Positions 35,503 through 45,336 are shown, numbered from the stretch's first letter. The stretch: 64,000 nt of DNA from Mesonia aquimarina (GCF_003667275.1 NZ_RCNV01000013.1:21454-85453); one strand, 5' to 3'. Notes: a model not told the origin generated them from the sequence alone. Translations and numbers: made by a program.

Positions 35503-36483
35503 ATGAAGACAATTCAATTTAGAGAAGCAGTTTGCGAAGCGATGAGTGAAGAAATGCGCAGCGATGAAGCGGTGTATTTAATGGGAGAGGAAGTAGCGGA
35601 GTATAACGGTGCTTACAAAGCATCTAAAGGAATGTTAGATGAATTTGGACCAAATCGTGTGATTGACACCCCGATTTCTGAAGCTGGTTTTAGCGGAATT
35701 GGTGTAGGTTCTACAATGACAGGCGCAAGACCGATTATTGAATTTATGACGTTCAATTTTTCGTTAGTGGCGATCGATCAAATCATAAATAATGCTGCTA
35801 AAATTAGACAAATGTCTGGCGGGCAATTTAAATGCCCCATTGTTTTTAGAGGTCCAACAGCGTCTGCAGGGCAATTAGGTGCAACGCACTCTCAAGCTTT
35901 TGAGAGCTGGTATGCCAATTGTCCTGGTTTAAAAGTAATTGTGCCTTCTAATCCTTATGATGCAAAAGGTTTGTTGAAATCTGCTATTCGAGATGAAGAC
36001 CCCGTTATTTTTATGGAAAGTGAGCAGATGTATGGTGATAAGGGAGAAGTGCCTGAAGAGGAATATACTATTCCTATTGGAAAAGCTGATATAAAAAGAG
36101 AAGGGACTGATGTAACCATCGTTTCTTTTGGAAAAATTATAAAAGAAGCATACAAAGCAGCAGAGAAATTAGACGAAGAGGGAATTTCTTGTGAAATAAT
36201 TGATTTACGTACTATTCGACCAATGGATTATGAAACTATTTTAGAATCTGTTAAGAAAACTAATCGTTTGGTTATCTTAGAAGAAGCTTGGCCGTTTGGG
36301 AATATTTCAACAGAAATTACATATCAAGTTCAAGAAAAAGCTTTTGATTATCTTGATGCTCCTATTATAAAAATTAATACGGCAGATACACCTGCGCCAT
36401 ATTCCCCTGTCTTGTTAAAAGAATGGTTGCCAAATAGCGAAGATGTTATAAAAGCCGTTAAAAAAGTATCTTATAAGGATTAA
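35503..36483 (+). CDS. pdhB: Pyruvate dehydrogenase E1 component, beta subunit
   Basis: 326 residues. It has the E1-beta pattern: REAVCEAMSEEM at the start, VYLMGEEVAEYNGAYKASKG, the cofactor and interface segment IEFMTFNFSLVAIDQIINNA, FRGPTASAGQLGATHSQAFE, and DLRTIRPMDYETI. It forms the thiamine-diphosphate E1 with an alpha subunit encoded elsewhere. The Gly-rich ATHSQ segment favours pyruvate over branched-chain 2-oxo acids, but that is inference. It has its own promoter and terminator. Confidence 0.93.
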   Translation: MKTIQFREAVCEAMSEEMRSDEAVYLMGEEVAEYNGAYKASKGMLDEFGPNRVIDTPISEAGFSGIGVGSTMTGARPIIEFMTFNFSLVAIDQIINNAAKIRQMSGGQFKCPIVFRGPTASAGQLGATHSQAFESWYANCPGLKVIVPSNPYDAKGLLKSAIRDEDPVIFMESEQMYGDKGEVPEEEYTIPIGKADIKREGTDVTIVSFGKIIKEAYKAAEKLDEEGISCEIIDLRTIRPMDYETILESVKKTNRLVILEEAWPFGNISTEITYQVQEKAFDYLDAPIIKINTADTPAPYSPVLLKEWLPNSEDVIKAVKKVSYKD

Positions 36484-36507
36484 GTAAAAACTTCCACTTA
36501 TATTTGA

Positions 36508-36537
36508 AACTTCATCTTTACGGATGAAGTTTTTTTT
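36508..36537 (+). terminator. Terminator of pdhB
   Basis: AACTTCATC and GATGAAGTT arms, 6-base loop, followed by a T-tract of 8, 24 bp after the stop. Confidence 0.9.
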
Positions 36538-36552
36538 GCCTCAAAAAAATCT

Positions 36553-39048
36553 ATGAAAATTAAGTTTTTATTATATTTTATTCTGCTAACAGCGGGTTCT
36601 GTTTTTGCGCAAACCAAAGCCGGAGGTTTAGTGGTAGACGAAGAAGGGGAGCCGGTACCCTTTGCTAACGTAATCTTTAAAAATTCTTCAGAGGGAACAA
36701 TTACCAATGAAGATGGAAGTTTTTATATGCAGTCTGACAACTCATATAATGCCATTAATATATCCTTTGTTGGTTTTGAAAGTAAAACAATTCCGCTCGA
36801 AAAAAAGGTGAATTACGATTTAGAGATCACATTAAAAGAAGAAGCAAGTGCCTTAAATGAAGTTGTGATCTATCAAGGGAAAACCTCTAAAAAAAATAAT
36901 CCAGCAATAGATATTCTTCGGAAAATTTGGGAGAATAAACGTGATAATGGTGTAAAAAAGTTTGATCAGTACCAATACAAAAAATATGAAAAACAAGAAT
37001 TTGATCTTAATACCATTGATAGCTCGTTAATCAATAGCAGGGTTTTTAACGGTATGGAATTTATTTTTGAAGAAACAGATACCAATGCCGTAACCGGAAA
37101 AACCTACCTTCCTATTTTTATTAATGAAGCACTTTCTCGGGTTTATGGCGATAATAATTTAGGAGAAGAAAAGGAAATTTTATTAGGCAATAAAAATTCC
37201 GGTTTTAGTGATAACCAAACGCTAATTGCTTTTGTAAAAGATTTGTATGCTGATTATAATATCTACGATAATTATTTAAAATTTTTCGATAAAAGTTTTG
37301 TGAGTCCGCTTTCTACAACCGGAATCAATGTTTATAATTATGTGTTGGCAGACACGGCTTATGTAGATAATAAGTGGTGTTATAAAATTGTCTATTACCC
37401 ACGTCGAAAAAATGAGCTCACTTTTAAAGGAGATTTTTGGGTAAACGATTCTACTTGGGCAATCAAGAAAATTAATATGCAAGTCACTAAAAGTGCCAAT
37501 ATAAATTGGGTGAAAGAAATTTATATTGAACAAGAATATGATGTGCTAAATGATTCAATTTTCTTGATCACACGCGATCATTTTATGTCAGATTTTTCAT
37601 TAAATAAGAAAAAAGAATCACGAGGAGTTTATGGAAAACGGACCACTTTATATGATAATTACGAGTTTAATATAAAAAAGGGTAAGGCTTTTTTTAATAC
37701 TAGGCGAGATCCGTATCAAGAACAGGTTTATAATCGTGATCAAGAGTTTTGGGATCAAAATCGTATTGAAAAATTAAACAAAGACGAGCGTCAAGTTTAT
37801 GATATGCTCGATACTTTAAAAACAGTTCCCGCATTTAAGCGTTTATACAATATAGGTTCTATTTTGGCATCGGGTTATGTGGAGTTTGATGGATTTGATT
37901 ATGGTCCAATTTTTTCAACATTCGGTTACAATGATGTTGAAGGAATTCGCGTAAGAGCCGGCGGTAGAACTTACTTTTCAAGAAATGATCCGTGGCGAAT
38001 AGAAGGTTACACCGCTTATGGTTTTCGAGATAATAAATTTAAATACGGAATTTCAGGAAAGTGGCTTTTAGACCGAAAAAACCGACTCATTGTTACGGGA
38101 GGAAATAGGCGTGATATCGAGCAATTAGGGGCGAGTTTAACCAATACGAATGATGTTTTAGGAAGATCTTTAGCTTCTTCCGCATTAATTACTGTGGGTG
38201 CAAATACTAGTTTGACCGATATAAATTTATCGACTTTTGCCTTGGAAATGGAGCCGTTTAAGAACTTCAATATTCGTGTTGGTGGTTCATTTAGAACATT
38301 GAAAGCTGCTTCAGATGAATTTAGTTTAGCTTATTTTACGGATGATGCACGCACACAAACCTCAAGTCAAATTAGGCAAACTGAAATTTCAACTATTTTG
38401 GGCTATTCTCCCGGAAGAAAAACCACGGGTTATGGTGTTGATAGAACTATAATTAATGATGGGGATTTTCCCAAATTTTTTGTCAATTATTCGGTAGGAA
38501 TTAAAGATGTGTTTAATAGCGATTTTGATTATGAACGTATTCAGTTTTATTATCGTCATCCTTGGCAAATAGGTGGTTTAGGTAAGTTTACTTCCACTTT
38601 AGAAGCTGGAAAAACCTTTGGAGCTGTTCCGTTAGGCTTGTTGAGTGTGGTACCGGGTAATCAAACCTTATTTTCTATTTTTGGCACTTTTCCATTGCTT
38701 AATTTTTATGAGTTTGTAACCGATTCGTACACCAGTCTTCATTTAGAACATAATTTTAACGGACGCTTGTTTTCTAGAATTCCAGGGTTAAGAGACCTCA
38801 ATCTACGCGAGTTGGTTTCTGTTAGAGGAGTGGTGGGCGATATTTCAGAGGAGAGTCAATTGCTTAACGCCTCTACTTCTAATCCTGTTTTAATGGCCCC
38901 TAGCAGAGAGCCTTATTGGTCGTGGAGTGTTGGAGTGGGCAATATTTTTAAAGTTTTTCGATTAGACTTTCACTTTCGTGGAAATTATTTTGATAATCCC
39001 GATGCAAGATCCTTTGGAGTTACCGGTAACTTTGGATTTTATTTCTAA
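36553..39048 (+). CDS. DUF5686 outer-membrane protein with carboxypeptidase-regulatory-like domain
   Basis: 831 residues. After a signal peptide ending SVFAQT comes a carboxypeptidase-regulatory-like domain (about 22-100: GGLVVDEEGEPVPFANVIF, GTITNEDGSFYM, ISFVGFESKTIPL). The rest is the DUF5686 region, with KKNNPAIDILRKIWENKRDN after it, and a C-terminal barrel ending FGVTGNFGFYF. This is a common surface protein family in Bacteroidota with unknown function. It starts just after the pdhB terminator and runs towards ppa. Confidence 0.88.
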   Translation: MKIKFLLYFILLTAGSVFAQTKAGGLVVDEEGEPVPFANVIFKNSSEGTITNEDGSFYMQSDNSYNAINISFVGFESKTIPLEKKVNYDLEITLKEEASALNEVVIYQGKTSKKNNPAIDILRKIWENKRDNGVKKFDQYQYKKYEKQEFDLNTIDSSLINSRVFNGMEFIFEETDTNAVTGKTYLPIFINEALSRVYGDNNLGEEKEILLGNKNSGFSDNQTLIAFVKDLYADYNIYDNYLKFFDKSFVSPLSTTGINVYNYVLADTAYVDNKWCYKIVYYPRRKNELTFKGDFWVNDSTWAIKKINMQVTKSANINWVKEIYIEQEYDVLNDSIFLITRDHFMSDFSLNKKKESRGVYGKRTTLYDNYEFNIKKGKAFFNTRRDPYQEQVYNRDQEFWDQNRIEKLNKDERQVYDMLDTLKTVPAFKRLYNIGSILASGYVEFDGFDYGPIFSTFGYNDVEGIRVRAGGRTYFSRNDPWRIEGYTAYGFRDNKFKYGISGKWLLDRKNRLIVTGGNRRDIEQLGASLTNTNDVLGRSLASSALITVGANTSLTDINLSTFALEMEPFKNFNIRVGGSFRTLKAASDEFSLAYFTDDARTQTSSQIRQTEISTILGYSPGRKTTGYGVDRTIINDGDFPKFFVNYSVGIKDVFNSDFDYERIQFYYRHPWQIGGLGKFTSTLEAGKTFGAVPLGLLSVVPGNQTLFSIFGTFPLLNFYEFVTDSYTSLHLEHNFNGRLFSRIPGLRDLNLRELVSVRGVVGDISEESQLLNASTSNPVLMAPSREPYWSWSVGVGNIFKVFRLDFHFRGNYFDNPDARSFGVTGNFGFYF

Positions 39049-39077
39049 AAAAGTAGTATTTAACGCCTTACATTTCT

Positions 39078-39085
39078 TAAATTTG
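39078..39085 (+). promoter_or_regulatory. Bacteroidota -7 box for ppa
   Basis: TAAATTTG, exact TAnnTTTG match, 45 bp before the ATG at 39131. Confidence 0.5.
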
Positions 39086-39130
39086 CAATCTTATATTTTT
39101 TGAAATTAAATACTAACGTAATTTAGAGTA

Positions 39131-39640
39131 ATGACATTTGATGTTTTAATTGAAATCCCGAAAGGAAGCCGAAACAAATATGAATATGATTTTAAGTTGA
39201 AAAAAATACGTTACGACCGTATGATTTTTTCTTCTATGATGTATCCGGCAGATTATGGTTTTGTGCCAGAAACATTGGCTTTAGATGGCGATCCGTTAGA
39301 TGTTTTAGTATTGGTTACAGAGCCTACTTTTCCTGGTTGTGTAATCGAAGTAAAACCTATTGGAGTTTTCCATATGGCTGATGAAAAAGGACCTGATGAA
39401 AAAATTATTTGTGTTCCGGTAAGTGATCCTATTGCTAATAAAGTAGATGATCTAAAAGGATTGAATCCACACTTAATTAAAGAAATTGAACACTTTTTTC
39501 AAGTATATAAAGATTTAGAAGAGAAAAAAGTTGATGTTGGTGGTTGGGGAGATTCAACTGAAGCAAATGATATTGTAAACCAATGCATCAAACGTTATAA
39601 AGAAAGTGATGTACCAAGAGAAGAGGTGAGTATCGACTAG
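39131..39640 (+). CDS. ppa: Inorganic pyrophosphatase, family I
   Basis: 169 residues. The signature DGDPLDVLV gives Asp52, Asp54 and Asp57 as metal ligands; EIPKGSRNKYEYD at the N-terminus and VKPIGVFHMADEKGPDEKI complete the family I pattern. It hydrolyses pyrophosphate in the cytosol. It precedes a membrane pyrophosphatase gene, but a terminator and a separate start region lie between them, so the two are probably separate transcripts. Confidence 0.96.
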   Translation: MTFDVLIEIPKGSRNKYEYDFKLKKIRYDRMIFSSMMYPADYGFVPETLALDGDPLDVLVLVTEPTFPGCVIEVKPIGVFHMADEKGPDEKIICVPVSDPIANKVDDLKGLNPHLIKEIEHFFQVYKDLEEKKVDVGGWGDSTEANDIVNQCIKRYKESDVPREEVSID

Positions 39641-39668
39641 TAAATCGGTGTTTATTTTGTTAATATAG

Positions 39669-39701
39669 AAGCAATACTCGTAAAAAAGTGTTGCTTTTTT
39701 T
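39669..39701 (+). terminator. Terminator of ppa
   Basis: AAGCAATACT pairs with AGTGTTGCTT (one T-G pair), followed by a T-tract, 29 bp after the stop. Confidence 0.85.
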
Positions 39702-39720
39702 ATGGAATTTTAATTTTATT

Positions 39721-39756
39721 ACGTTAGATTTAACAAAACATTAATTTTTCTAACGT
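39721..39756 (+). promoter_or_regulatory. Inverted repeat directly upstream of hppA
   Basis: ACGTTAGA (39721-39728) and TCTAACGT (39749-39756) are perfect 8-base inverted repeats 20 bases apart; the second arm touches the hppA ATG. It could be an operator or an mRNA hairpin that hides the start codon. Confidence 0.4.
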
Positions 39757-42015
39757 ATGGAATCAACTATTATTTTTCTTCCCATTGCTATGGCAGTAGT
39801 GGGAATTATCTTCATGATTATCAAAGCGAGTTGGGTAAAAAAACAAGCGGCAGGAAATGAGAAAATGCAATCCATTTCAAAAAGTATAAAAGACGGAGCT
39901 CTTGCTTTTTTAAATGCAGAATATCGCTTGTTAATTGTCTTTGTTATTCTCGCATCTATAGCTTTATATGTAATTTCAATAAGTGTAGATACCACAAGCT
40001 GGATGATTATCCCAGCGTTTATTCTTGGAGCAATTTTCTCGGCACTAGCAGGAAATATTGGTATGCGTATAGCAACTGAAGCTAACGCAAGAACAGCACA
40101 AGCAGCCAGAACAAGTCTGCCAAATGCACTCAAAGTTTCTTTTAGTGGTGGAACCGTTATGGGCTTAGGTGTGGCAGGTTTAGCAGTGTTGGGTTTAAGT
40201 TTGTTGTTTATTGTCTTTATTAATCAATTTGTAGGTGAAGCTGATACATTTTATGCTGATATGACGATGGTTTTAGAAGCCCTTGCAGGTTTTTCTTTAG
40301 GGGCAGAATCTATTGCCCTTTTTGCAAGAGTCGGTGGTGGTATTTATACAAAAGCTGCTGACGTTGGAGCAGATTTAGTTGGAAAAGTAGAGGCAGGAAT
40401 TCCAGAAGATGATCCTAGAAATCCGGCTACAATTGCTGATAATGTTGGTGATAATGTTGGGGATGTTGCTGGAATGGGAGCAGACCTATTTGGAAGCTAT
40501 GTAGCAACAGTTTTAGCGGCTATGGTACTTGGGAATTATGTGATAAGAGACATGTCCTTAGACACACCTTTTACCGACGATTTTAATAATATGGGACCTA
40601 TTTTGCTACCCTTAGTTATTGCAGGTGTCGGTATATTAGCTTCTATTCTGGGAACTTTTTTGGTAAAGATAAAAAGTAATTCAGCAAAAGAAAGTAAAGT
40701 TCAAGCTGCTTTAGATAGAGGAAATTGGATAGCAATTTTATTAACACTTGTCGCTACTTGGTTTTTAATAGAGTGGATGTTGCCTCCAAGTTTACAAATG
40801 AATTTCTTTGGAGAAGGATCTAAAGTAATTCCTTCAATCAATGTATTTTGGGCAGCTCTGATAGGTCTAGCAGTAGGAGCCTTGATTTCTGTAGTTACAG
40901 CTCATTATACAAGTTTAGGCAAAAAACCGGTACTTAATATTGTTAAAAATAGTTCAACTGGAGCAGCTACAAATATCATAGCCGGTTTAGCGGTAGGGAT
41001 GAAATCTACTTTTTTATCAGTTTTATTATTTGCAGCAGCAATTTACGGTTCTTATGAATTAGCCGGATTTTATGGTGTTGCCTTAGCAGCTTCAGCGATG
41101 ATGGCAACTACAGCTATGCAATTGGCAATTGATGCTTTTGGACCCATTGCAGATAATGCCGGAGGCGTTGCAGAAATGAGTGAAATGCCAGAAGAAGTAA
41201 GAGAACGTACAGATATTTTAGATTCTGTGGGAAATACAACTGCGGCTGTAGGTAAAGGTTTTGCGATCGCATCAGCGGCATTAACAGCGCTTGCTTTGTT
41301 TGCTGCATATGTTACATTTACGGGAATTGATGGAATTAACATTTTCAAGGCAGACGTATTAGCAGCGCTTTTTGTGGGCGGAATGATTCCTGTAATTTTT
41401 TCGGCTTTAGCGATGGAATCAGTAGGTAAGGCTGCTATGGAAATGGTAAAAGAAGTCCGTAGGCAGTTTAAAGAGATTCCAGGAATAATGGAACGCACGG
41501 CAACACCCGAATACGCAAAATGTGTAGATATATCTACAAAAGCGGCCTTACGTGAAATGATTTTACCAGGCTTAATTACTATAATTTCTCCCGTTATTGT
41601 TGGGGTCGTTTTTGGTGCAGAACCGCTTGGTGGTTATATGGCCGGTGTTTGTGTTTCAGGAGTAATGTGGGCTATCTTTCAAAATAATGCCGGAGGAGCG
41701 TGGGATAATGCTAAAAAGTCTTTTGAAGCTGGTGTTGAAATCGATGGTAAAATGACTTATAAAGGAAGTGATGCGCATAAAGCTGCTGTAACTGGTGATA
41801 CGGTAGGGGATCCCTTTAAAGATACTTCAGGTCCATCAATGAATATTTTAATCAAGTTAACCTGTTTGGTAGGATTAGTAATTGCCCCTATTTTAGGAAA
41901 TCACTCAGCTGAAGAACTAGAATCATCTCAAAAACAAAAAATAGATAAAATTGAAAAAAATATCGAAGAAGAGCCTATAAAAACATTAAGCTTGGTAAAT
42001 GAAATAAAGCATTAA
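39757..42015 (+). CDS. hppA: Membrane-bound ion-pumping pyrophosphatase, K+-dependent type
   Basis: 752 residues, about 16 membrane helices. The catalytic segments are [16 protein letters not shown] and [20 protein letters not shown], with [11 protein letters not shown] and [15 protein letters not shown] near the end. In [10 protein letters not shown], Ala496 and Gly499 are the residues of K+-dependent enzymes (Lys/Thr in K+-independent ones). It couples pyrophosphate hydrolysis to Na+ and/or H+ export; which ion cannot be decided here. After the usual end the chain has an extra charged tail of about 38 residues ([17 protein letters not shown]...). Confidence 0.95.
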   Translation: MESTIIFLPIAMAVVGIIFMIIKASWVKKQAAGNEKMQSISKSIKDGALAFLNAEYRLLIVFVILASIALYVISISVDTTSWMIIPAFILGAIFSALAGNIGMRIATEANARTAQAARTSLPNALKVSFSGGTVMGLGVAGLAVLGLSLLFIVFINQFVGEADTFYADMTMVLEALAGFSLGAESIALFARVGGGIYTKAADVGADLVGKVEAGIPEDDPRNPATIADNVGDNVGDVAGMGADLFGSYVATVLAAMVLGNYVIRDMSLDTPFTDDFNNMGPILLPLVIAGVGILASILGTFLVKIKSNSAKESKVQAALDRGNWIAILLTLVATWFLIEWMLPPSLQMNFFGEGSKVIPSINVFWAALIGLAVGALISVVTAHYTSLGKKPVLNIVKNSSTGAATNIIAGLAVGMKSTFLSVLLFAAAIYGSYELAGFYGVALAASAMMATTAMQLAIDAFGPIADNAGGVAEMSEMPEEVRERTDILDSVGNTTAAVGKGFAIASAALTALALFAAYVTFTGIDGINIFKADVLAALFVGGMIPVIFSALAMESVGKAAMEMVKEVRRQFKEIPGIMERTATPEYAKCVDISTKAALREMILPGLITIISPVIVGVVFGAEPLGGYMAGVCVSGVMWAIFQNNAGGAWDNAKKSFEAGVEIDGKMTYKGSDAHKAAVTGDTVGDPFKDTSGPSMNILIKLTCLVGLVIAPILGNHSAEELESSQKQKIDKIEKNIEEEPIKTLSLVNEIKH

Positions 42016-42025
42016 TTATTAAAAA

Positions 42026-42060
42026 AAAACCTCAATTTTTTTTTAGAAATTGAGGTTTTT
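42026..42060. terminator. Bidirectional terminator after hppA
   Basis: AAAACCTCAATTT and AAATTGAGGTTTT arms, with A- and T-runs on both sides, between hppA (+) and the convergent 42080 gene (-). Confidence 0.85.
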
Positions 42061-42079
42061 AATAGGTTCTAAACTAACT

Positions 42080-42415
42080 TTATTGCTTGTGAGAACTTTT
42101 ATAGTGCTCAGCAAATTTTTCCATTTGCGATGAGCTTAAAACCTTTCTAAGGTTTTTATAAAACTCAGCTTCAAATTTGTTTTTAATATCGAAGTAATTT
42201 TCGTTTTTTTCTTTACCTGCCAGATTTTGCTTTAATGAGGAATAGTATTCTTTTGCATATCTATAAATTTTATCTTTTTGAATTGTTGTTAAGTCAATCT
42301 TTTCAGTCATTTTTTGTACAAATTCATCAGATTTATTTTTCTCCTGAGCTGTTACGCTTAAAGAAGTGCAAAAAACAAAAGCAATTGTAGATAGTAGTAA
42401 GTATATTTTTTTCAT
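42080..42415 (-). CDS. Small exported protein, weakly Spy/CpxP-like
   Basis: 111 residues with a signal peptide ending LSVTAQ. The mature part is helical and charged: IDLTTIQKDKIYRYAKEYYS, LRKVLSSSQMEKFAEHYK. The two LT/LS...Q segments recall the LTxxQ motif of Spy/CpxP-like periplasmic proteins, but the match is weak. Transcribed singly, convergent with hppA. Function unknown. Confidence 0.6.
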   Translation of the reverse strand: MKKIYLLLSTIAFVFCTSLSVTAQEKNKSDEFVQKMTEKIDLTTIQKDKIYRYAKEYYSSLKQNLAGKEKNENYFDIKNKFEAEFYKNLRKVLSSSQMEKFAEHYKSSHKQ

Positions 42416-42518
42416 AAATTCTATGATTTTATTTAATCAAATATAACTATAGATTTTTAATAAAAAAAATAATTAATAAATAGTTGAGAGATGATTTTGA
42501 TTCATTTTTTTAAAATAT

Positions 42519-43058
42519 TTACCTTTTCTTTCCCCCCGGTGGATACTGTTCTATAATTTTTTTAACCATTTCATTTATTCGTTCAATTTTGTCTTCCATA
42601 TCCATGGTCAGGGCTCCAGTGCCCATTCCTTGCCAAACCAATTCATTTTGTTTAGCATCAATAAAATCGATGTAGAGTGTTCCTTCTGTGGTGCTTGAAA
42701 CTGTATTGTAACCAGCGCCCCAATACCATGGACTCCAGCCCCAACCATATCCGTAACCAAAATTATTTTGATATACGTTTACATTTTCACTCGTTTTTGT
42801 AAAAATACTAACGAGCATATCAGGCTTTTGTGATTTTGAAAACCCTTTAGCCAATAATTCGGTTTCTATTGCTCTTAAGATTCGCTTTTTATCCAAGTCT
42901 GATACGTCTGCTTTGTCAATGCCAGGTTTGTAAAAGGCAAAACTTTTGTAAGCAGAAAAATCAGCTTCTCTATCATAATCGGTCGCAACTCTTACAGAAC
43001 TGCACGAAGATAAAAAAACAGTAAGCAGGAGAATTGTTGAAATTTTTATCAGTTTCAT
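42519..43058 (-). CDS. DUF4136 lipoprotein
   Basis: 179 residues. The lipoprotein signal ends FLSSC (Cys19). VATDYDREADFSAYKSFAFY begins the DUF4136 domain, DLDKKRILRAIETELLAKGF and MLVSIFTKTSENVNVY follow, then GYGYGWGWSPWYWGAGY, and YIDFIDAKQNELVWQGMGTG. The family has no known role. It lies downstream of hutU by 21 bp on the same strand, possibly co-transcribed. Confidence 0.85.
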   Translation of the reverse strand: MKLIKISTILLLTVFLSSCSSVRVATDYDREADFSAYKSFAFYKPGIDKADVSDLDKKRILRAIETELLAKGFSKSQKPDMLVSIFTKTSENVNVYQNNFGYGYGWGWSPWYWGAGYNTVSSTTEGTLYIDFIDAKQNELVWQGMGTGALTMDMEDKIERINEMVKKIIEQYPPGGKKR

Positions 43059-43079
43059 GGTTTTTGCTTTAAATTAAAA

Positions 43080-45059
43080 TTAGTTCAGCAAATTTTCATC
43101 CACTTTATTGGGTAAAGTAACTTGTAATTTAGGTTCGTTTTCCATCGCTCGTTTTATGGCGAAAATAGCTTCGTCATTTCGAGCCCAAGAACGTCTGGCA
43201 ATTCCATTGTTTACATCCCAGAAAAGCATTGATTTTAAGCGTTTTGCTGCTTCTTTAGTGCCATCAATAACCATACCAAATCCTCCATTTATAACTTCGC
43301 CCCAGCCTACGCCGCCGCCATTGTGGATGCTTACCCAAGTAGCTCCTCTAAAGCTATCGCCAATTACATTTTGAATAGCCATGTCTGCGGTAAATTGACT
43401 TCCGTCGTAAATATTTGAGGTTTCTCGATAAGGAGAATCTGTTCCTGAAACATCATGATGGTCTCTTCCTAAAATTACGGTACTAATTTCTCCTTTTTCA
43501 ATAGCTTGATTAAAAGCTTCTGCAATTTTCATTCTTCCTTCGGCATCAGCATAAAGAATTCTTGCTTGCGAACCTACCACAAGTTTGTTTTCTTGAGCTC
43601 CTTTAATCCACGTAATGTTGTCTTGTAATTGTTGTTGAATTTCTTCAGGAGCATTTTTCTTCAATTCCTCTAAAACCTGTGTAGCAATTGTGTCGGTTTT
43701 TACAAGGTCTTCAGGTTTTCCAGAAGCACAAACCCAGCGGAAAGGACCAAAGCCATAATCAAAACACATAGGGCCCATGATATCTTGAACGTAGCTAGGA
43801 TACTTAAAGTCTTTTCCATTTTCAGCTAAAATATCCGCTCCAGCGCGAGATGCTTCTAATAAAAATGCGTTTCCATAATCAAAGAAATACGTTCCTTTTG
43901 CAGTATGTTTGTTAATTGCTGCTGCGTGACGTTTTAAACTGCGTTGTACTTCTTTTTTAAATTGACCGGGCTTGTTGGCCATCATATCATTAGATTGCTC
44001 ATAAGTTAATCCTACTGGGTAATAACCACCAGCCCAAGGATTATGAAGTGAAGTTTGATCGCTCCCCAAATCAATCTGTAAATTCGCTTCATCAAATTTT
44101 TCCCAAACTTCTACTATATTTCCACTATAGGCAATAGAAATAGTTTCTTTAGCTTCTTTTGCAGCGGTTACGCGTTTTACTAATTCATCTAAATCGCTAA
44201 TGACTTCGTTTACCCAACCTTGAGAGTGACGAGTTTCTGTAGCTTTCGGGTTTACTTCAGCACAAACAGTTACACAGCCTGCTATATCACCAGCTTTGGG
44301 TTGCGCGCCACTCATTCCTCCTAAACCAGAAGTGACAAATAAACCTCCTTCAGGTGATTTTTTTATCTTTCTAAACCCGTTTAAAACGGTAATCGTGGTT
44401 CCGTGTACAATTCCTTGTGGACCAATGTACATGTAACTTCCTGCGGTCATTTGTCCGTATTGGGTAACGCCAAGCGCATTGAATTTTTCCCAGTCGTCAG
44501 GTTTAGAATAATTAGGAATCATCATTCCGTTGGTTACTACTACACGTGGGGCATCGCTGTGTGAAGGAAATAAGCCCATTGGGTGACCGCTGTACATTGC
44601 TAAGGTTTGTTCGTCAGTCATTTCAGCTAAATATTTCATCACCAAACGGTACTGCGCCCAATTTTGAAAAACTGCTCCGTTACCTCCGTAAGTAATTAAT
44701 TCGTGCGGATGTTGAGCCACTGCATGATCTAAATTATTTTGAATCATGAGCATAATGGCTTTGGCTTGCTCACTTTTGCCTGGATATTCTGTAATAGAAC
44801 GCGCGTAGATTTTATAATCGGGACGCAAACGGTACATATAAATTCTTCCGTATTTTTCTAATTCCTCTTTAAATTCTGGAAGCAATTCTGCGTGATGTTT
44901 TGCTTCAAAATAGCGAAGTGCATTTTTTAAGGCAAGTTTTTTTTCGTCTTCCGTTAAAATTTCTTTGCGTTTTGGCGCGTGATTTATGGTTGAATCATAT
45001 TCCTTTTTTGCAGGAAGTTGATTTGGTATTCCTTGTAATATTTCTTCTTGAAAAGTCAT
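43080..45059 (-). CDS. hutU: Urocanate hydratase
   Basis: 659 residues, about 100 longer than proteobacterial HutU, mostly at the N-terminus (KEILTEDEKKLALKNALRYF). The NAD-site and core segments are present: HELITYGGNGAVFQNWAQYR, TVLNGFRK, GLGGMSGAQPKAGDIAG, GFGPFRWVCASGKPEDL and WVSIHNGGGVGWGEVINGGF. It hydrates urocanate in histidine degradation. hutH, hutI and hutG are not in the window. A small Cys-rich DUF5522 gene is directly upstream in the same direction. Confidence 0.93.
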   Translation of the reverse strand: MTFQEEILQGIPNQLPAKKEYDSTINHAPKRKEILTEDEKKLALKNALRYFEAKHHAELLPEFKEELEKYGRIYMYRLRPDYKIYARSITEYPGKSEQAKAIMLMIQNNLDHAVAQHPHELITYGGNGAVFQNWAQYRLVMKYLAEMTDEQTLAMYSGHPMGLFPSHSDAPRVVVTNGMMIPNYSKPDDWEKFNALGVTQYGQMTAGSYMYIGPQGIVHGTTITVLNGFRKIKKSPEGGLFVTSGLGGMSGAQPKAGDIAGCVTVCAEVNPKATETRHSQGWVNEVISDLDELVKRVTAAKEAKETISIAYSGNIVEVWEKFDEANLQIDLGSDQTSLHNPWAGGYYPVGLTYEQSNDMMANKPGQFKKEVQRSLKRHAAAINKHTAKGTYFFDYGNAFLLEASRAGADILAENGKDFKYPSYVQDIMGPMCFDYGFGPFRWVCASGKPEDLVKTDTIATQVLEELKKNAPEEIQQQLQDNITWIKGAQENKLVVGSQARILYADAEGRMKIAEAFNQAIEKGEISTVILGRDHHDVSGTDSPYRETSNIYDGSQFTADMAIQNVIGDSFRGATWVSIHNGGGVGWGEVINGGFGMVIDGTKEAAKRLKSMLFWDVNNGIARRSWARNDEAIFAIKRAMENEPKLQVTLPNKVDENLLN

Positions 45060-45107
45060 GTTTTTTAGTTACTTTTTAATTGATATCAAGTACAATAAAC
45101 TTGTTAA

Positions 45108-45278
45108 CTATTTATTAAACGTATCGGTGGCTTTATCATATCCGTACGGGCAATGACGACATCCACTTTTGCAGCAATAGCCGCGTTTTAAGTGATATTG
45201 TTCAGTAAAACAACGGTAGCCTTCTGGCGTAAGATAATAGTCACCTTCTTCTAAAGGGATTTTTTTTCTAAAGCTCAT
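45108..45278 (-). CDS. DUF5522 small cysteine-rich protein
   Basis: 56 residues, found by reading the minus strand from ATG 45278 to TAG 45108. The sequence includes MSFRKKIPLEEGDYYLTPEG, then YRCFTEQYHLKRGY and CCKSGCRHCPYGYDK, with five cysteines (CC-x3-C-x2-C preceded by one more) that suggest a metal site. The pattern EGDYYLT-PEGY-VFTE-HLKRG-CC-GCRHCPYG is that of DUF5522. A TATTTTTG box ends 4 bases before the ATG, so the mRNA may be leaderless. It lies 48 bp upstream of hutU on the same strand. Function unknown. Confidence 0.85.
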   Translation of the reverse strand: MSFRKKIPLEEGDYYLTPEGYRCFTEQYHLKRGYCCKSGCRHCPYGYDKATDTFNK

Positions 45279-45282
45279 GCTG

Positions 45283-45290
45283 CAAAAATA
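45283..45290 (-). promoter_or_regulatory. -7 box directly before the DUF5522 start
   Basis: Minus-strand TATTTTTG, 4 bases from the ATG at 45278; transcription would begin about at the start codon. It probably also drives hutU. Confidence 0.55.
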
Positions 45291-45336
45291 AGGATATCTG
45301 CTTCGAATTCCATTATTTTGAAGAATATTTCAATTT

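Noticed and set aside
39750..41498. Open minus-strand frames of 127 and 142 codons inside hppA
   Set aside because: They mirror the strongly conserved coding strand of hppA, have no family features and no promoter.
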